Counted from the first letter of the stretch, positions 23,971-32,863 are shown. The stretch is DNA of 46,976 nucleotides from an uncultured Ruminococcus sp. (GCA_900550695.1 URTF01000007.1:1-46976); one strand, 5' to 3'. Notes: a model not told the origin generated them from the letters alone. Numbers and translations: made by a program.

Positions 23971-24816
23971 AAGCTCTTCCGCAAGCCTTAAAAATTCCTC
24001 CATCGAAAGCTGCTCGGGACGTGCGTTTGTGGGAATTCCCGCATTTTCGACCGCCTTTGTGATGAGTGCCTTTTCCATTCCCATTGAGGACGAAAGCGAA
24101 TTGAGGAGGTTTTTTCTGCGCTGAGAAAACGCTCCACGAACCGTCCTGAAGAAAAATTCCTCGTCCTGCGCCTTGTACCGTCCGTCATTGTGGATATCAA
24201 GCTTTATTACGCAGGAATCAACATTCGGCGAGGGCATAAAGCTTCCCCTTGAAACGTTGAACAGCAGCTTCGGCTCGGAATAGTAGCGCACCGCCGCCGT
24301 TACCGCTCCAACATCACGTGTTCCCATTTCCGCGCAAAGCCGCGTTCCTGCTTCTTTCTGCACCATTACGGTTATCGAGGTCAGCGGCAGGCGGCTTTCG
24401 AGCAGCATCATTATTATCGGCGAGGTAATATAGTACGGGAGATTTGCGCAGACTGCGACCTTCATTCCCCCGAAATTTTCCTTTATCACTTCCGCAAGGT
24501 CGATCTTCATAACGTCAGCGTTGATGACCCTGACGTTTTTATGTTCGGCGAGCGTTTCTTCAAGTATCGGGATAAGGCGCTCGTCAATTTCAATTGCGAC
24601 AACTTTGTCGGCACGCTTTGCAAGCTCGTGCGTGAGAACGCCTACGCCCGTTCCTATCTCGATTATCCCCGTTCCGGGTGCAGCGCCGCCCATTTCGGCT
24701 ATCCTCGGGCAGACGGTCGGGTTGACGAGAAAGTTCTGTCCCAGAGCCTTCGAGAACGAAAAGCCGTGACGCTCGAATATATCTTTTATTACCTTTATGT
24801 CGGTCAGATTTTCCAT
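23932..24816 (-). CDS. rsmA: 16S rRNA dimethyladenosine transferase (KsgA/RsmA)
   Basis: The 294-residue product dimethylates the two adjacent adenines near the 3' end of 16S rRNA. It shows the SAM-binding segment EIGTGVGVLT near 53, the N-terminal ALGQNFLV motif, and NLPYYI with the catalytic Asn-Leu-Pro-Tyr near 125. The C-terminus ends LDLMRNSEFGIRN, whose last ten residues are the translation of a heptanucleotide repeat, so the natural C-terminus was probably near LAEELDL. It is the last gene of the six-gene minus-strand operon, 11 bases after the DUF1624-type gene. Confidence 0.95.
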   Translation of the reverse strand: MENLTDIKVIKDIFERHGFSFSKALGQNFLVNPTVCPRIAEMGGAAPGTGIIEIGTGVGVLTHELAKRADKVVAIEIDERLIPILEETLAEHKNVRVINADVMKIDLAEVIKENFGGMKVAVCANLPYYITSPIIMMLLESRLPLTSITVMVQKEAGTRLCAEMGTRDVGAVTAAVRYYSEPKLLFNVSRGSFMPSPNVDSCVIKLDIHNDGRYKAQDEEFFFRTVRGAFSQRRKNLLNSLSSSMGMEKALITKAVENAGIPTNARPEQLSMEEFLRLAEELDLMRNSEFGIRN

Positions 24817-24827
24817 AATTTAACCTT

Positions 24828-25598
24828 TCAAAAAAAATACAAAATGCCGAGGAATATCGGCTGATGAATAACATAGAACCAAAGCGAGTATCTTCCGATA
24901 AAGTTTACAGCGTGTGCCTTTATCCGCCCATAGAAGAAGCTCGGGAATTTTTTCTCCGCTATCGGGCGTGAAAGTGCCGCTCCAACAATGTATAAAAAGC
25001 CGTTCGGGATAAGCGGAAAGAAATCCGATGAGTAAAATCCGTTAGGCAATATACCTATCGTATAAGAATATTGTGAATTTTCGGGTAAATTTAGCTTTAT
25101 ATCGGTGAAAAACAGGTGCAGTAAACCGCCCTTATCTGCGAAATCTATCGTCACGAAATATAACAGCAGGCTCAGCGCAAGCAGTATCCGCCAGTCTATT
25201 CGCTGAATGATAGGCTTTGCCAGTCCGCATAGCATCATCATAACGCCGAAGAACGAAAGCGCCCCGAACACCGCAACGCTGTCGTGCATAAAAAGGTCGG
25301 TCACTATCGTGAAAATGCTGCCCATAAAGAACAACATTGCTCCCCTGCGCACACTGTCGTGCGAGAACGAACTGCATATTCCCGAAACAATTATAAGCAA
25401 TGCAAGGAATACTTCGTGCAGAACCTCGAACCACTTCGTGCCGAAGAGTGTAATGCTCACATCATTTACAGTTATAAGGTCATAGCAAAGGTGATAAAGC
25501 ATCACATAGACAAGCGATATCCCACGCATAAAGTCGAGCAGTTCTATTCGGTTGTTCCGCCCGAAGCCGTCCGAGATGCCTTGTTCGCCGCTCATCAC
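24828..25598 (-). CDS. DUF1624/HGSNAT-type membrane acyltransferase-like protein
   Basis: The 256-residue product has about seven hydrophobic helices. The segment RIELLDFMRGISLVYVMLYH near residue 17-36 (Arg-Gly then His) is the hallmark of the heparan-alpha-glucosaminide acetyltransferase-like (DUF1624) proteins, which share features with acyltransferase 3 family members. The final segment GRYSLWFYVIHQP fits as well. The substrate is unknown. Its start overlaps the flavoprotein gene by 4 bases, so they are coupled. Confidence 0.82.
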   Translation of the reverse strand: MMSGEQGISDGFGRNNRIELLDFMRGISLVYVMLYHLCYDLITVNDVSITLFGTKWFEVLHEVFLALLIIVSGICSSFSHDSVRRGAMLFFMGSIFTIVTDLFMHDSVAVFGALSFFGVMMMLCGLAKPIIQRIDWRILLALSLLLYFVTIDFADKGGLLHLFFTDIKLNLPENSQYSYTIGILPNGFYSSDFFPLIPNGFLYIVGAALSRPIAEKKFPSFFYGRIKAHAVNFIGRYSLWFYVIHQPIFLGILYFF

Positions 25599-26827
25599 AT
25601 ATTCTCTCCTGCAAGACAGCCCGTTGAGAACGCTATCTGCAAATTGAAGCCGCCCGTGTAGCCGTCCACATCGAGAACTTCGCCTGCAAAGTAAAGTCCC
25701 TTTACAAGCTTCGACTCCATTGTTTTCGGCGATACCTCGCTGACCTTAACACCGCCGCTCGTAACTATTGCCTCGGATATCGGTCGGAAGCTGCGAATAT
25801 GCACGGGGAAAGCTTTCAGAAGCGAAACGAGCCGCTGACGCTCCTGCTTTGTGACGGAGTTGACCTGCTTTTCACCGTCGATGCCCGAAAGCTCAACGAC
25901 CGTCGGTATCATTTTTGACGGGAGAAGCTTTGAAAGCGAGTTTGCGAAAATTCGGTTCGGTATCTCCTTAAAATCACGCAGTATTCTCTCGTCCAGCTTT
26001 TTTTCGTCAAGCGCAGGCTTTAGGTCGATATAAAAAATGTAGCGTCCGCTCTCGACCTGCGGAATATGGCTCGATGCGCTCAGAACGAGCGGACCCGATA
26101 CGCCGAAATGCGTGAAAAGCATCTCGCCCATTTCGGAGAAAACGACCTTGTTTTTCACCGTGTCTTTGAGCGTAAGCACAACATTTTTCAGCGAAAGTCC
26201 CATCATTTCACGGCAGTAATCATCGTCCGATTCGATAGGTACGAGCGACGGCTTTATGTCCGTTACGGTGTGTCCAAGCTCCTCGGCAAAACGGTAACCG
26301 TCGCCGTCCGAACCCGTTCCGGGGTAGGACTTTCCGCCAGTTGCAATGAGTACGGACGGAGCGTAATATGTCCTGCTGCCGCACTTTACGCCCTTTACCG
26401 CACCGTCCTCGGTGATTATCTCCGTCACCTTTGAAAATATCCTGTTCACGCCGTAGTCCTCGCAGCCCTGTTCAAGCGCACGGACGATATCCTCCGCCTT
26501 GTCGCTGACGGGAAAAACACGGTTCCCACGCTCCGTTTTGAGCGGAACTCCGAGCCTTTCAAAAAAGTCCATACAATCCTGCGAATTAAAGCCTGCATAA
26601 GCCGAGTAGAGAAACCTCGGGTTAGTCGGGATATTCGCGAAGAAATCGTCCGATGTGCAGTTGTTCGTAACGTTGCAGCGACCCTTTCCCGTTATGGATA
26701 TCTTCTTTCCGCAGCGGTTCATTTTTTCAAGCAGCAGCGTACTTTTTCCCAGTCCTGCGGCTGTTATCGCAGCCATCATTCCCGCAGCGCCGCCGCCTAC
26801 TATTATACAGTCATAAGAATTTGACAT
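25595..26827 (-). CDS. HI0933/BaiN-type FAD-dependent oxidoreductase
   Basis: The 410-residue product begins with a dinucleotide-binding GGGAAGMMA motif (residues 11-19) and carries the family signatures SITGKGRCNVTN and FAGEVLDVDGYTGGFNLQIA near the C-terminus. These mark the HI0933 group, including YtfH-like and bile-acid-operon BaiN proteins. The physiological substrate of most members is unknown. ATG 26827 gives a start with GGAG in the upstream SGNH gene tail. It lies 3 bases after the stop of the SGNH gene. Confidence 0.9.
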   Translation of the reverse strand: MSNSYDCIIVGGGAAGMMAAITAAGLGKSTLLLEKMNRCGKKISITGKGRCNVTNNCTSDDFFANIPTNPRFLYSAYAGFNSQDCMDFFERLGVPLKTERGNRVFPVSDKAEDIVRALEQGCEDYGVNRIFSKVTEIITEDGAVKGVKCGSRTYYAPSVLIATGGKSYPGTGSDGDGYRFAEELGHTVTDIKPSLVPIESDDDYCREMMGLSLKNVVLTLKDTVKNKVVFSEMGEMLFTHFGVSGPLVLSASSHIPQVESGRYIFYIDLKPALDEKKLDERILRDFKEIPNRIFANSLSKLLPSKMIPTVVELSGIDGEKQVNSVTKQERQRLVSLLKAFPVHIRSFRPISEAIVTSGGVKVSEVSPKTMESKLVKGLYFAGEVLDVDGYTGGFNLQIAFSTGCLAGENM

Positions 26828-26830
26828 TTT

Positions 26831-27895
26831 TTACTCCTTAAAGATGCAGAGCCGTTTTATTTCGGCAATAAGCCTGTCCGCCATTTTGCGGTGAGTTACG
26901 GCATTCGGGTGTTGTTCCGAACCGATACCGTCCTCCTCACGCTGAACATCGAAGCCGAGCGAGGTTATCCTCTCGTCAGCAAGCGTTTTCACAGCATTTT
27001 CGACCTGCGGCAAAAGCTCACGTCCCATTGCTCCGAGTGCGCAGATAATGTGTGCCTGCGGCTCTTTCTCACGGATATGCGCAATGAATTCACGGTAGCA
27101 GTTTTCAAACGCCGCCGTGCGCTCGGGGATCCCTCTTGTGAAATCCTTGTCGTTCGTCCCGAGGTTGACAACGATAAGCTGAGGCGCAAAGCGTGAATGA
27201 TCCCATATTTCGGGTTCAAAACCGAGGTTTCCGTCCGTTCCCTTATCGGTGCAGTCATATATAACGGGCATTGTCCAAGCGTTGTCGGGTTCGGTTCGGT
27301 CGTCCTTGACCGAGTTAGAGTAAACGCCTATCGATGTCCAGGAGATGAGCTGATACTCTGCGCCAAGCTCGTTTGCCGTGAGTGAAGCATAGTTTATAAG
27401 CGGATTTTCGGTCGATGTCCTGAATCCCTCGTCGGCAGACTTTCCCTCAATGCCGAAGCCGCAGGTTATCGAGTCGCCGACAAATTCTATCCTGCGCTCG
27501 GAACAAGGCTTTGTCGCCGTCAGCTTTCCGTCTGCGCTGAAAGACAGAACGCCCACCTTTGAAAAAGCGTTTTCCGAAAGCTTTACAAGCCTGATGCGGA
27601 CTTTTTCAGCCCTTTCACTGCGGTAAAGCTCATATTCGGCAGTACCCTCGTTGACAGCGAAACGCTTTAAAAGCTTTCCGTTCACAAGCACAGCCATATA
27701 AGGCTGAAAATTCTCTTTCCAAGCCTCGTCATTCACCCAGTCGGTCGTAAGCTCCGCCGAAAGGCTCGTCCCGTCAAAGCCGAACTCCGCACCCGTCAGC
27801 GAGTAGCCGAGCCATAACGTGCCGTTCCGCATAAGAGTTCGCCCAAGCCTGCGGACGTCGGCATTTTCAGCCGAAATTTTTATTATTTCACTCAT
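26831..27895 (-). CDS. SGNH/GDSL esterase with N-terminal CE2-type beta domain
   Basis: The start at 27895 follows GAAGAGG and overlaps the thioesterase gene by 8 bases. The 354-residue product has a beta-rich N-terminal domain (about 1-130) like that of family 2 carbohydrate esterases, then an SGNH hydrolase domain with block I GDSITCG near 142, block III GTND near 247 and a block V HPN with the catalytic His near 330. CE2 enzymes remove acetyl groups from plant xylan or similar sugars. No signal peptide is visible, so it may act on imported oligosaccharides. Confidence 0.85.
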   Translation of the reverse strand: MSEIIKISAENADVRRLGRTLMRNGTLWLGYSLTGAEFGFDGTSLSAELTTDWVNDEAWKENFQPYMAVLVNGKLLKRFAVNEGTAEYELYRSERAEKVRIRLVKLSENAFSKVGVLSFSADGKLTATKPCSERRIEFVGDSITCGFGIEGKSADEGFRTSTENPLINYASLTANELGAEYQLISWTSIGVYSNSVKDDRTEPDNAWTMPVIYDCTDKGTDGNLGFEPEIWDHSRFAPQLIVVNLGTNDKDFTRGIPERTAAFENCYREFIAHIREKEPQAHIICALGAMGRELLPQVENAVKTLADERITSLGFDVQREEDGIGSEQHPNAVTHRKMADRLIAEIKRLCIFKE

Positions 27896-28337
27896 TTTTA
27901 GTATCCTCTTCAAGAAAATCAACACCGATATAGTCAGCGAAAGCCTTGTAAATATCGGGGTGGGTCTTTTTCGTGCGGAGCGGCTTCAGATCCATATCGG
28001 TGAAGAAATGCGAGGTCTCGCCCGTGGCTTTCAGCTCGCCGTTGTCCTTGCCGATAACTCGGTAGGTTATGCGCATTTTGAAGCCGTTGAACTCTTCGAC
28101 TTTCAGCACGATAAGCACAGTTTCATCAAAGCGTACAGCGTTTTTATAGTCTGCCCTCGCCGAGAGAACGGGTATCATCACGCCGTTTTCCTCCATTTTC
28201 GCATAAGGATAGCCGACCTCGTTCAGAAAGTGTATGCGAGCCTCCTCGAACCAGCGGATATAATTCGAGTGGTGAACGATGCCCATTTTATCGGTCTCAT
28301 AGTAAAAAGCCTTGCGCTCGTAAAGTTTAATTGCCAT
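27888..28337 (-). CDS. hotdog-fold acyl-CoA thioesterase (YbgC/FcbB-type)
   Basis: The 149-residue product has the hotdog signature YETDKMGIVHHSNY with Asp16 as the likely catalytic residue, and VRFDETVLIVLKVEE later. Such enzymes hydrolyse acyl-CoA thioesters; the exact substrate is not clear. The start overlaps the pseudouridine synthase by 11 bases and the stop overlaps the SGNH start by 8 bases, so it is tightly coupled within the operon. Confidence 0.88.
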   Translation of the reverse strand: MAIKLYERKAFYYETDKMGIVHHSNYIRWFEEARIHFLNEVGYPYAKMEENGVMIPVLSARADYKNAVRFDETVLIVLKVEEFNGFKMRITYRVIGKDNGELKATGETSHFFTDMDLKPLRTKKTHPDIYKAFADYIGVDFLEEDTKNE

Positions 28338-29286
28338 TTCGCTTTCCGCCTTTCTTATTGTATTCGTCCTCGTGCTTCATCATAAAAAGGAACTTCGGCG
28401 GAACGGGAAGCTTCCATTCCATTTCCCTGCCGAGATAAGGGATATAGATAACAAGTCTGTCTGCGTGAAGTGCCAGACGGCGGATAGGGTTCGTGTCTGC
28501 GCCGTATTTCTTGTCACCTGCGATAGGACAGCCCATTTCGGAGAAGTGCGCTCTGATCTGGTTCTTGCGTCCTGTTTCGATGTTCACCGCAACGAGCGAG
28601 TAGTCACGGCTCTCACGCTTGACCTCATAATTCGTTATGGAAAGCTTGCCGTCGCCCTTGTTTCGTGAGGAATATACGAACATACTGTCAGTTTCCTTTA
28701 ACCATGATTCTATCCTGCCCTTTTTCGGGTCGGGGTGACCCTCAACAACGGCACAGTAGCCACGATATTTCACGTATTCGTTCCAATGCTCCTGCAGGTC
28801 GAATTTCACAGTGTCATTCTTGGCGAAAAGCAGTATTCCCGAAGTGTCACGGTCAAGGCGGTGAACGATGAAGATTCGGTCATTGCGGTTCTTGCGCTTT
28901 ACATATTCGGTAACAGCGTGATAAGCCGTGTTTTCCTTTTCCTCATCGGTCGCAACAGCCAGCATACCCGCAGGCTTGTTCACAACGATGATGTTGTCGT
29001 CCTCATAGATGATATCGGGCATATTCGGCACGTTGTCACGCTTGTATTCGGGCTTGTACGATGCGACAGTCACGACCTGACCTGCTCTGAGCGGATAGTC
29101 GAACTGCGTGGTCACCTTTCCGTCCACCGAAACAAGACGGTATTTGAGCGTAGCCTTGACCTTGTTCACGCCCTTGCCTTTCATATTTTCAAAAAGGAAA
29201 TCGAGCAGACCGACAGGCTCGCTCACGGTAAAGCTCTGCGGCTTTGACTTTTCCTTATCACTGTTTTTGTTATTATAGTTTCTCAT
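28327..29286 (-). CDS. RluA-family pseudouridine synthase
   Basis: The 319-residue product has an N-terminal region resembling a short S4 domain (about 20-80), the catalytic HRLDRDTSGILLFAK near 142, and TGRKNQIRAHFSEMGCPIAGD near 240. It forms pseudouridine in structural RNA. It is the first gene of the operon that runs to ksgA. It is distinct from the other family member at 10962-11912. Confidence 0.9.
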   Translation of the reverse strand: MRNYNNKNSDKEKSKPQSFTVSEPVGLLDFLFENMKGKGVNKVKATLKYRLVSVDGKVTTQFDYPLRAGQVVTVASYKPEYKRDNVPNMPDIIYEDDNIIVVNKPAGMLAVATDEEKENTAYHAVTEYVKRKNRNDRIFIVHRLDRDTSGILLFAKNDTVKFDLQEHWNEYVKYRGYCAVVEGHPDPKKGRIESWLKETDSMFVYSSRNKGDGKLSITNYEVKRESRDYSLVAVNIETGRKNQIRAHFSEMGCPIAGDKKYGADTNPIRRLALHADRLVIYIPYLGREMEWKLPVPPKFLFMMKHEDEYNKKGGKRNGN

Positions 29287-29427
29287 ATCTGACCGCCTTT
29301 TTAAAAGCTGATTTTTGACATATATACATTATTATATCATATTTGTGCGGGAATTTCTATACTTTTCGGAAAATAAAAAAGAGGAACAGTACTGATATGA
29401 ACAAGACACGGGTTTTCGGGAATTTGC

Positions 29428-29455
29428 TTGACAATCACAGATAAAATGGTATAAT
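29428..29455 (+). promoter_or_regulatory. sigma-A promoter of the JAMM-like gene pair
   Basis: TTGACA (29428-29433), 16 bp and TATAAT (29450-29455). Confidence 0.65.
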
Positions 29456-29478
29456 AAATTATAGGGAGGACTGATATT

Positions 29479-30051
29479 TTGCAGCAGGCTAAAACCCGTG
29501 ATGCCAAAATACTTATTACTGACATTGCCATATCAAAATCGACCCCACCGATTATTCCCCACTTTACCCAACTGCAAAATCAAAGATTTAACGAACTCCA
29601 TCATGAACTTTTGGCAAAATCCAAATATGAAAACAATAGTAATGAAGTTGCGTTTCTTTTTGACCCGGATACTTTGGACTACGAATATGAGTTGGGCAAT
29701 GTAAACAGCGTAAATATTTTTAACAATCCATTTGCACTTGATATGTTCAATAGAAGTTCTGATAAGCAATTATTTATTCTACATAATCACCCTACGACAA
29801 AAATATTTTCATATTCGGATATTGGAGTTTTATTGTTACATGATAACATAGGCGGCATAACCGTTGCTTCCAATACAGGAAAAGTTAATGTACTGTATAA
29901 AACAGATAATTATAACTTCACAAAAGCCTACTGTGCTTTGAAAGAAATCCGCAATAAATATAAACAAAAAAATCTCGGTGAAGAGGAAGATGCTGAAATT
30001 GTCAGACATTTTCTGAAAATATGTAACAGTTGTGGCATAAAATTTATGTAA
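29479..30051 (+). CDS. probable JAMM/MPN metalloprotease-like protein, TTG start
   Basis: The TTG at 29479 has GGGAGGA 8 bases upstream. The 190-residue product contains FILHNHPTTKIFSYSDI (residues 99-115), matching the zinc-binding HxHP...SxxD motif of the JAMM/RadC fold: His102, His104, Ser111 and Asp114, with Glu56 as a candidate catalytic acid. The body (about 50-135) would be the fold, while the C-terminal 45 residues are charged. Codon use is AT-rich (AAT, ATA and TTT dominate) unlike the neighbouring genes, which suggests recent transfer. A tiny gene follows after 12 bases. The target is unknown; a RadC-like or ubiquitin-like-deconjugating role would be speculation. Confidence 0.6.
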   Translation: MQQAKTRDAKILITDIAISKSTPPIIPHFTQLQNQRFNELHHELLAKSKYENNSNEVAFLFDPDTLDYEYELGNVNSVNIFNNPFALDMFNRSSDKQLFILHNHPTTKIFSYSDIGVLLLHDNIGGITVASNTGKVNVLYKTDNYNFTKAYCALKEIRNKYKQKNLGEEEDAEIVRHFLKICNSCGIKFM

Positions 30052-30063
30052 GGAGGAATTTGT

Positions 30064-30201
30064 ATGAAAGAAGTAAAAAAAGCTCCATTTGGCAATTTAG
30101 ACACCAATAACCCCGATGAATTGGAACTACTTGAAAAAATGTTAAATGAAAAATACGAAAATTCAACAGATCCCAAAACCGACAACGGCAAAGCAAGTTA
30201 A
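30064..30201 (+). CDS. 45-residue polar protein, partner of the JAMM-like gene
   Basis: The ORF follows AAGGAGGAATTTGT and reads MKEVKKAPFGNLDTNNPDEL, then LELLEKMLNEKYENS and a polar tail. It is highly charged and likely partly helical, with no membrane segment. It is co-transcribed with the JAMM-like gene and shares its AT-rich codon use. A small substrate, inhibitor or modifier is possible; I do not recognise it. It is followed by a terminator. Confidence 0.7.
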   Translation: MKEVKKAPFGNLDTNNPDELELLEKMLNEKYENSTDPKTDNGKAS

Positions 30202-30205
30202 AAAG

Positions 30206-30230
30206 AACCGTCCTTAAATGGGCGGTTTTT
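30206..30230 (+). terminator. terminator of the JAMM-like pair
   Basis: AACCGTCC / GGGCGGTT with a 6-base loop and TTTTT, 5 bases after the stop. Confidence 0.7.
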
Positions 30231-30291
30231 CATGTCCGTTTGCTGACCGATCATAATTCAAAAAAAATTTAAAATTTTTTTCCGAAACCTC

Positions 30292-30320
30292 TTGATTTAC
30301 GGATAAAATTAGTATATAAT
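30292..30320 (+). promoter_or_regulatory. sigma-A promoter of nifS-iscU
   Basis: TTGATT (30292-30297), 17 bp and TATAAT (30315-30320). Confidence 0.75.
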
Positions 30321-30379
30321 ATAGCCATAGCCTATGAAGTAGATAGACTTTGTAAATATATTAAAGAAAAGAGGATACT

Positions 30380-31612
30380 ATGGAAAAACGTTATATATAT
30401 GCGGACAACGCAGCCACAACGGCTGTTTCCGAAAATGTCCTTAACACTATGATGCCGTTCCTTACAACGCAGTACGGCAACCCGTCAAGCATCTACAAGC
30501 TCGGACGTGATGCACAGAAAGTCGTTGAGGAGGCTCGTGAAAAGGCTGCTTCCGCTCTTGGCTGCAATCCGAACGAGATATTCTTCACCAGCTGCGGAAC
30601 GGAAAGTGACAACTGGGCTATCCGCGCGACTGCGGAACGACTTGCCGCTAAAGGAAAGAACCACATCATCACCACAGCTTTCGAGCATCACGCTGTTCTC
30701 CACACCTGCGCTTACCTCGAAAAGCACGGATTTACCGTTACCTACCTCCCCGTAGGCGAAAACGGCGTTATTTCACCCGAGCAGGTAGCCGAGGCTATCA
30801 CCGACAAAACAGCCCTTGTTACTATAATGTATGCGAACAACGAGATCGGCACTATCCAGCCAATCCCCGAGATCGGCAGGATATGTCACGAAAGGGGAGT
30901 TCTTTTCCACACCGACGCTGTACAGGCTGTAGGTCACGTTCCGATAAATGTTGCCGAGCAGAACATCGATATGCTCTCGCTTTCGGGTCATAAGATACAC
31001 GCACAGAAAGGCATCGGACTTCTCTATGTCAAAAAGGGAATACCAATGCCGAACCTTATCTTCGGCGGCGGTCAGGAAAGGGGAAAGCGACCAGGCACGG
31101 AGAATGTCCCTGCTATCGCAGGTCTTGGAACTGCTATCACTGACGCCTGCGCAGACATCGCCGAAAAGGGCGAGCGCATCACAAAGATACGCAACAAGAT
31201 AATCGACGGTATCCTCACTATCGAGGGAACAAGACTTAACGGCGACCGTGAAAAACGTCTGCCTGCCAATATAAACATCTCTTTCCTCGGCGTTGAGGGC
31301 GAGGCTCTTCTGCTTCTTCTCGACAGCAAGGGAATATGCGCTTCAAGCGGCTCTGCCTGCACATCGGGTTCGCTTGACCCGTCGCACGTTCTGCTTTCGC
31401 TCGGACTTCCTCACGAGGTTGCGCACGGCTCGCTCCGTCTTTCGCTCGGCGAGGATATCACGGACGAAGATGCGGATTATATCATTGAAGCCGTAAAGGA
31501 AGTAGTCGTTCGTCTTAGAAATATGTCACCGCTCTGGGAAGATATCACAAGCGGCAAGGAGCATACAAAGAAGCTTCTTCCGTTCGTTTCGGAAATCAAA
31601 TCGGCAAAGTAA
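30380..31612 (+). CDS. nifS: cysteine desulfurase (NifS/IscS type)
   Basis: The 410-residue PLP enzyme removes sulfur from cysteine for iron-sulfur clusters and other thiolation. It begins with YADNAATT, has the PLP-binding lysine in SGHKIHAQKG near 207 and the active-site cysteine in SACTSGS near 330. It lies 21 bases before the scaffold gene iscU, which confirms its role in Fe-S assembly. AAGAGGATACT is the ribosome site. It may also supply sulfur to the TtcA-like enzyme at the left end, by inference. Confidence 0.95.
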   Translation: MEKRYIYADNAATTAVSENVLNTMMPFLTTQYGNPSSIYKLGRDAQKVVEEAREKAASALGCNPNEIFFTSCGTESDNWAIRATAERLAAKGKNHIITTAFEHHAVLHTCAYLEKHGFTVTYLPVGENGVISPEQVAEAITDKTALVTIMYANNEIGTIQPIPEIGRICHERGVLFHTDAVQAVGHVPINVAEQNIDMLSLSGHKIHAQKGIGLLYVKKGIPMPNLIFGGGQERGKRPGTENVPAIAGLGTAITDACADIAEKGERITKIRNKIIDGILTIEGTRLNGDREKRLPANINISFLGVEGEALLLLLDSKGICASSGSACTSGSLDPSHVLLSLGLPHEVAHGSLRLSLGEDITDEDADYIIEAVKEVVVRLRNMSPLWEDITSGKEHTKKLLPFVSEIKSAK

Positions 31613-31633
31613 TTATCAAGGAGGTAAATTTTT

Positions 31634-32074
31634 ATGTTATACAGCGATAAAGTAATGGATCATTTCGCAAACCCGAGAAACGTTGGCGAAATTCCCGATG
31701 CTGACGGCGTTGGCGAAGTCGGCAACGCAAAGTGCGGAGATATTATGAAAATGTACATCAAGGTCGACGGAGATACTATCACCGACTGTAAATTCAAGAC
31801 ATTCGGCTGCGGCGCAGCAGTTGCAACATCTTCCATTGCGACCGAGATGATAAAGGGCAAGTCTATCGACAACGCTCTCAGCCTTACAAACAAAGCAGTC
31901 GTTGAAGCTCTCGAGGGACTCCCGCCGCAGAAGATACACTGCTCCGTTCTCGCAGAGCAGGCAGTACGCTCCGCACTCACCGACTACTACAAGCGCAAGG
32001 GCGTAGACCCCGAGCCTATCCTCGGCAAGCAGTCCGAACACTGCGATCTTCACGATCTACCGACAGACGAGTAA
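31634..32074 (+). CDS. iscU: iron-sulfur cluster scaffold (IscU/NifU-N type)
   Basis: The 146-residue product has the three scaffold cysteines in KCGD, GCGAA and HCSVLA, and the C-terminus ends in a Cys/His/Asp-rich tail (SEHCDLHDLP). It receives sulfur from NifS and builds clusters. The tail resembles the clostridial NifU-like single-domain form. AAGGAGG precedes the start. A heptad-array repeat follows directly, then a strong terminator. Confidence 0.93.
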   Translation: MLYSDKVMDHFANPRNVGEIPDADGVGEVGNAKCGDIMKMYIKVDGDTITDCKFKTFGCGAAVATSSIATEMIKGKSIDNALSLTNKAVVEALEGLPPQKIHCSVLAEQAVRSALTDYYKRKGVDPEPILGKQSEHCDLHDLPTDE

Positions 32075-32077
32075 TTT

Positions 32078-32168
32078 TAATGCGTAATGCGGAATTCGTA
32101 ATGCGTAATTATTTTTACTCCGTATATCTGCAATGAAAATCGTAGGGGCGGATCCTATATCCGCCCGT
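32078..32168 (+). repeat. heptad array plus hairpin after iscU
   Basis: TAATGCG, TAATGCG, GAATTCG, TAATGCG and TAATTATTTTT start 4 bases after the iscU stop, then follows GTAGGGGCGGAT...ATCCGCCCG (hairpin 32146-32166). It is the same module as after the SLH, ksgA and fumA genes. Confidence 0.75.
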
Positions 32169-32208
32169 TGAATACACCTTTTTGTTGTGTAAAACGATAC
32201 AGTAACCG

Positions 32209-32257
32209 AACAGACTTGTTTCCGGCGTATTATCAATGAAAACAAGTCTGTTTTTTT
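32209..32257 (+). terminator. terminator of the nifS-iscU operon
   Basis: AACAGACTTGTTT and AAACAAGTCTGTT, with an 18-base loop, run into TTTTT. Confidence 0.85.
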
Positions 32258-32424
32258 ATAAGATCGCCTCAATTTTTCATTACAATTCGGGATATTCTGC
32301 TCCGGCTGCAATATTTTTATCATCTGACGAAATTCAGAACTATATTTTTATATTACAAATTGTATAATTATGTTGAATTATCACAAACTGAATAAAAATA
32401 ATTTGCCATTATCCCGAAAAAATG

Positions 32425-32453
32425 TTGTATTTTTAAAGCTTATGTGTTATAAT
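32425..32453 (+). promoter_or_regulatory. sigma-A promoter of the Asp/Cys-rich small protein
   Basis: TTGTAT (32425-32430), 17 bp and TATAAT (32448-32453). Confidence 0.65.
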
Positions 32454-32519
32454 ATTAAATAAATAGACAGGTGTACAATCCTGCCGTTTAATCATGACAA
32501 TATAAAGGAGATGTTTAAT

Positions 32520-32807
32520 ATGAAAGTATTCGGTGCAGCATTTCTCGCATTGGTTTCCGCTGCAGCAGGTGCAGCTGCCGCTGTTTATGCAATGAAGAAG
32601 CACGAAGAACTCGAACAGTACGATTATGACTATGACGATGATGATGAGATGTACTTCGGCGACGACTGCGATGATGATTGCGACGGCTGTTGTGACTGCT
32701 CTTCAGAAACTGCAGAAGAGCTTGACAAGCTTGATTCAGAGCCTGCAGCTGCTCCTGCTCCCGAAGCAGAAGACAAGACCGACTCAAACGAGGATTTTAA
32801 GTTCTGA
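32520..32807 (+). CDS. small protein with one N-terminal helix and an Asp/Cys-rich core
   Basis: I chose the ATG at 32520 because AAAGGAG is 9 bases upstream; the earlier ATG at 32511 touches it. The 95-residue product starts with a hydrophobic helix (residues 4-24, Ala-rich), then a tract with alternating Asp and Tyr, then six cysteines within GDDCDDDCDGCCDCSS (about residues 46-61), and an acidic Pro/Ala tail. The cysteines and aspartates could bind metal; that is inference. No family is recognised. It is monocistronic with its own promoter and terminator. Confidence 0.75.
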   Translation: MKVFGAAFLALVSAAAGAAAAVYAMKKHEELEQYDYDYDDDDEMYFGDDCDDDCDGCCDCSSETAEELDKLDSEPAAAPAPEAEDKTDSNEDFKF

Positions 32808-32823
32808 AAACATACAAAAATCA

Positions 32824-32863
32824 AGCCGCATATCCCGTAAAAAGGATATGCGGCTGTTTTTTT
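32824..32863 (+). terminator. terminator of the Asp/Cys-rich protein gene
   Basis: AGCCGCATATCC / GGATATGCGGCT with an 8-base loop and then TTTTTTT. The T tract overlaps the stop codon of the convergent RelE-type gene. Confidence 0.88.
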
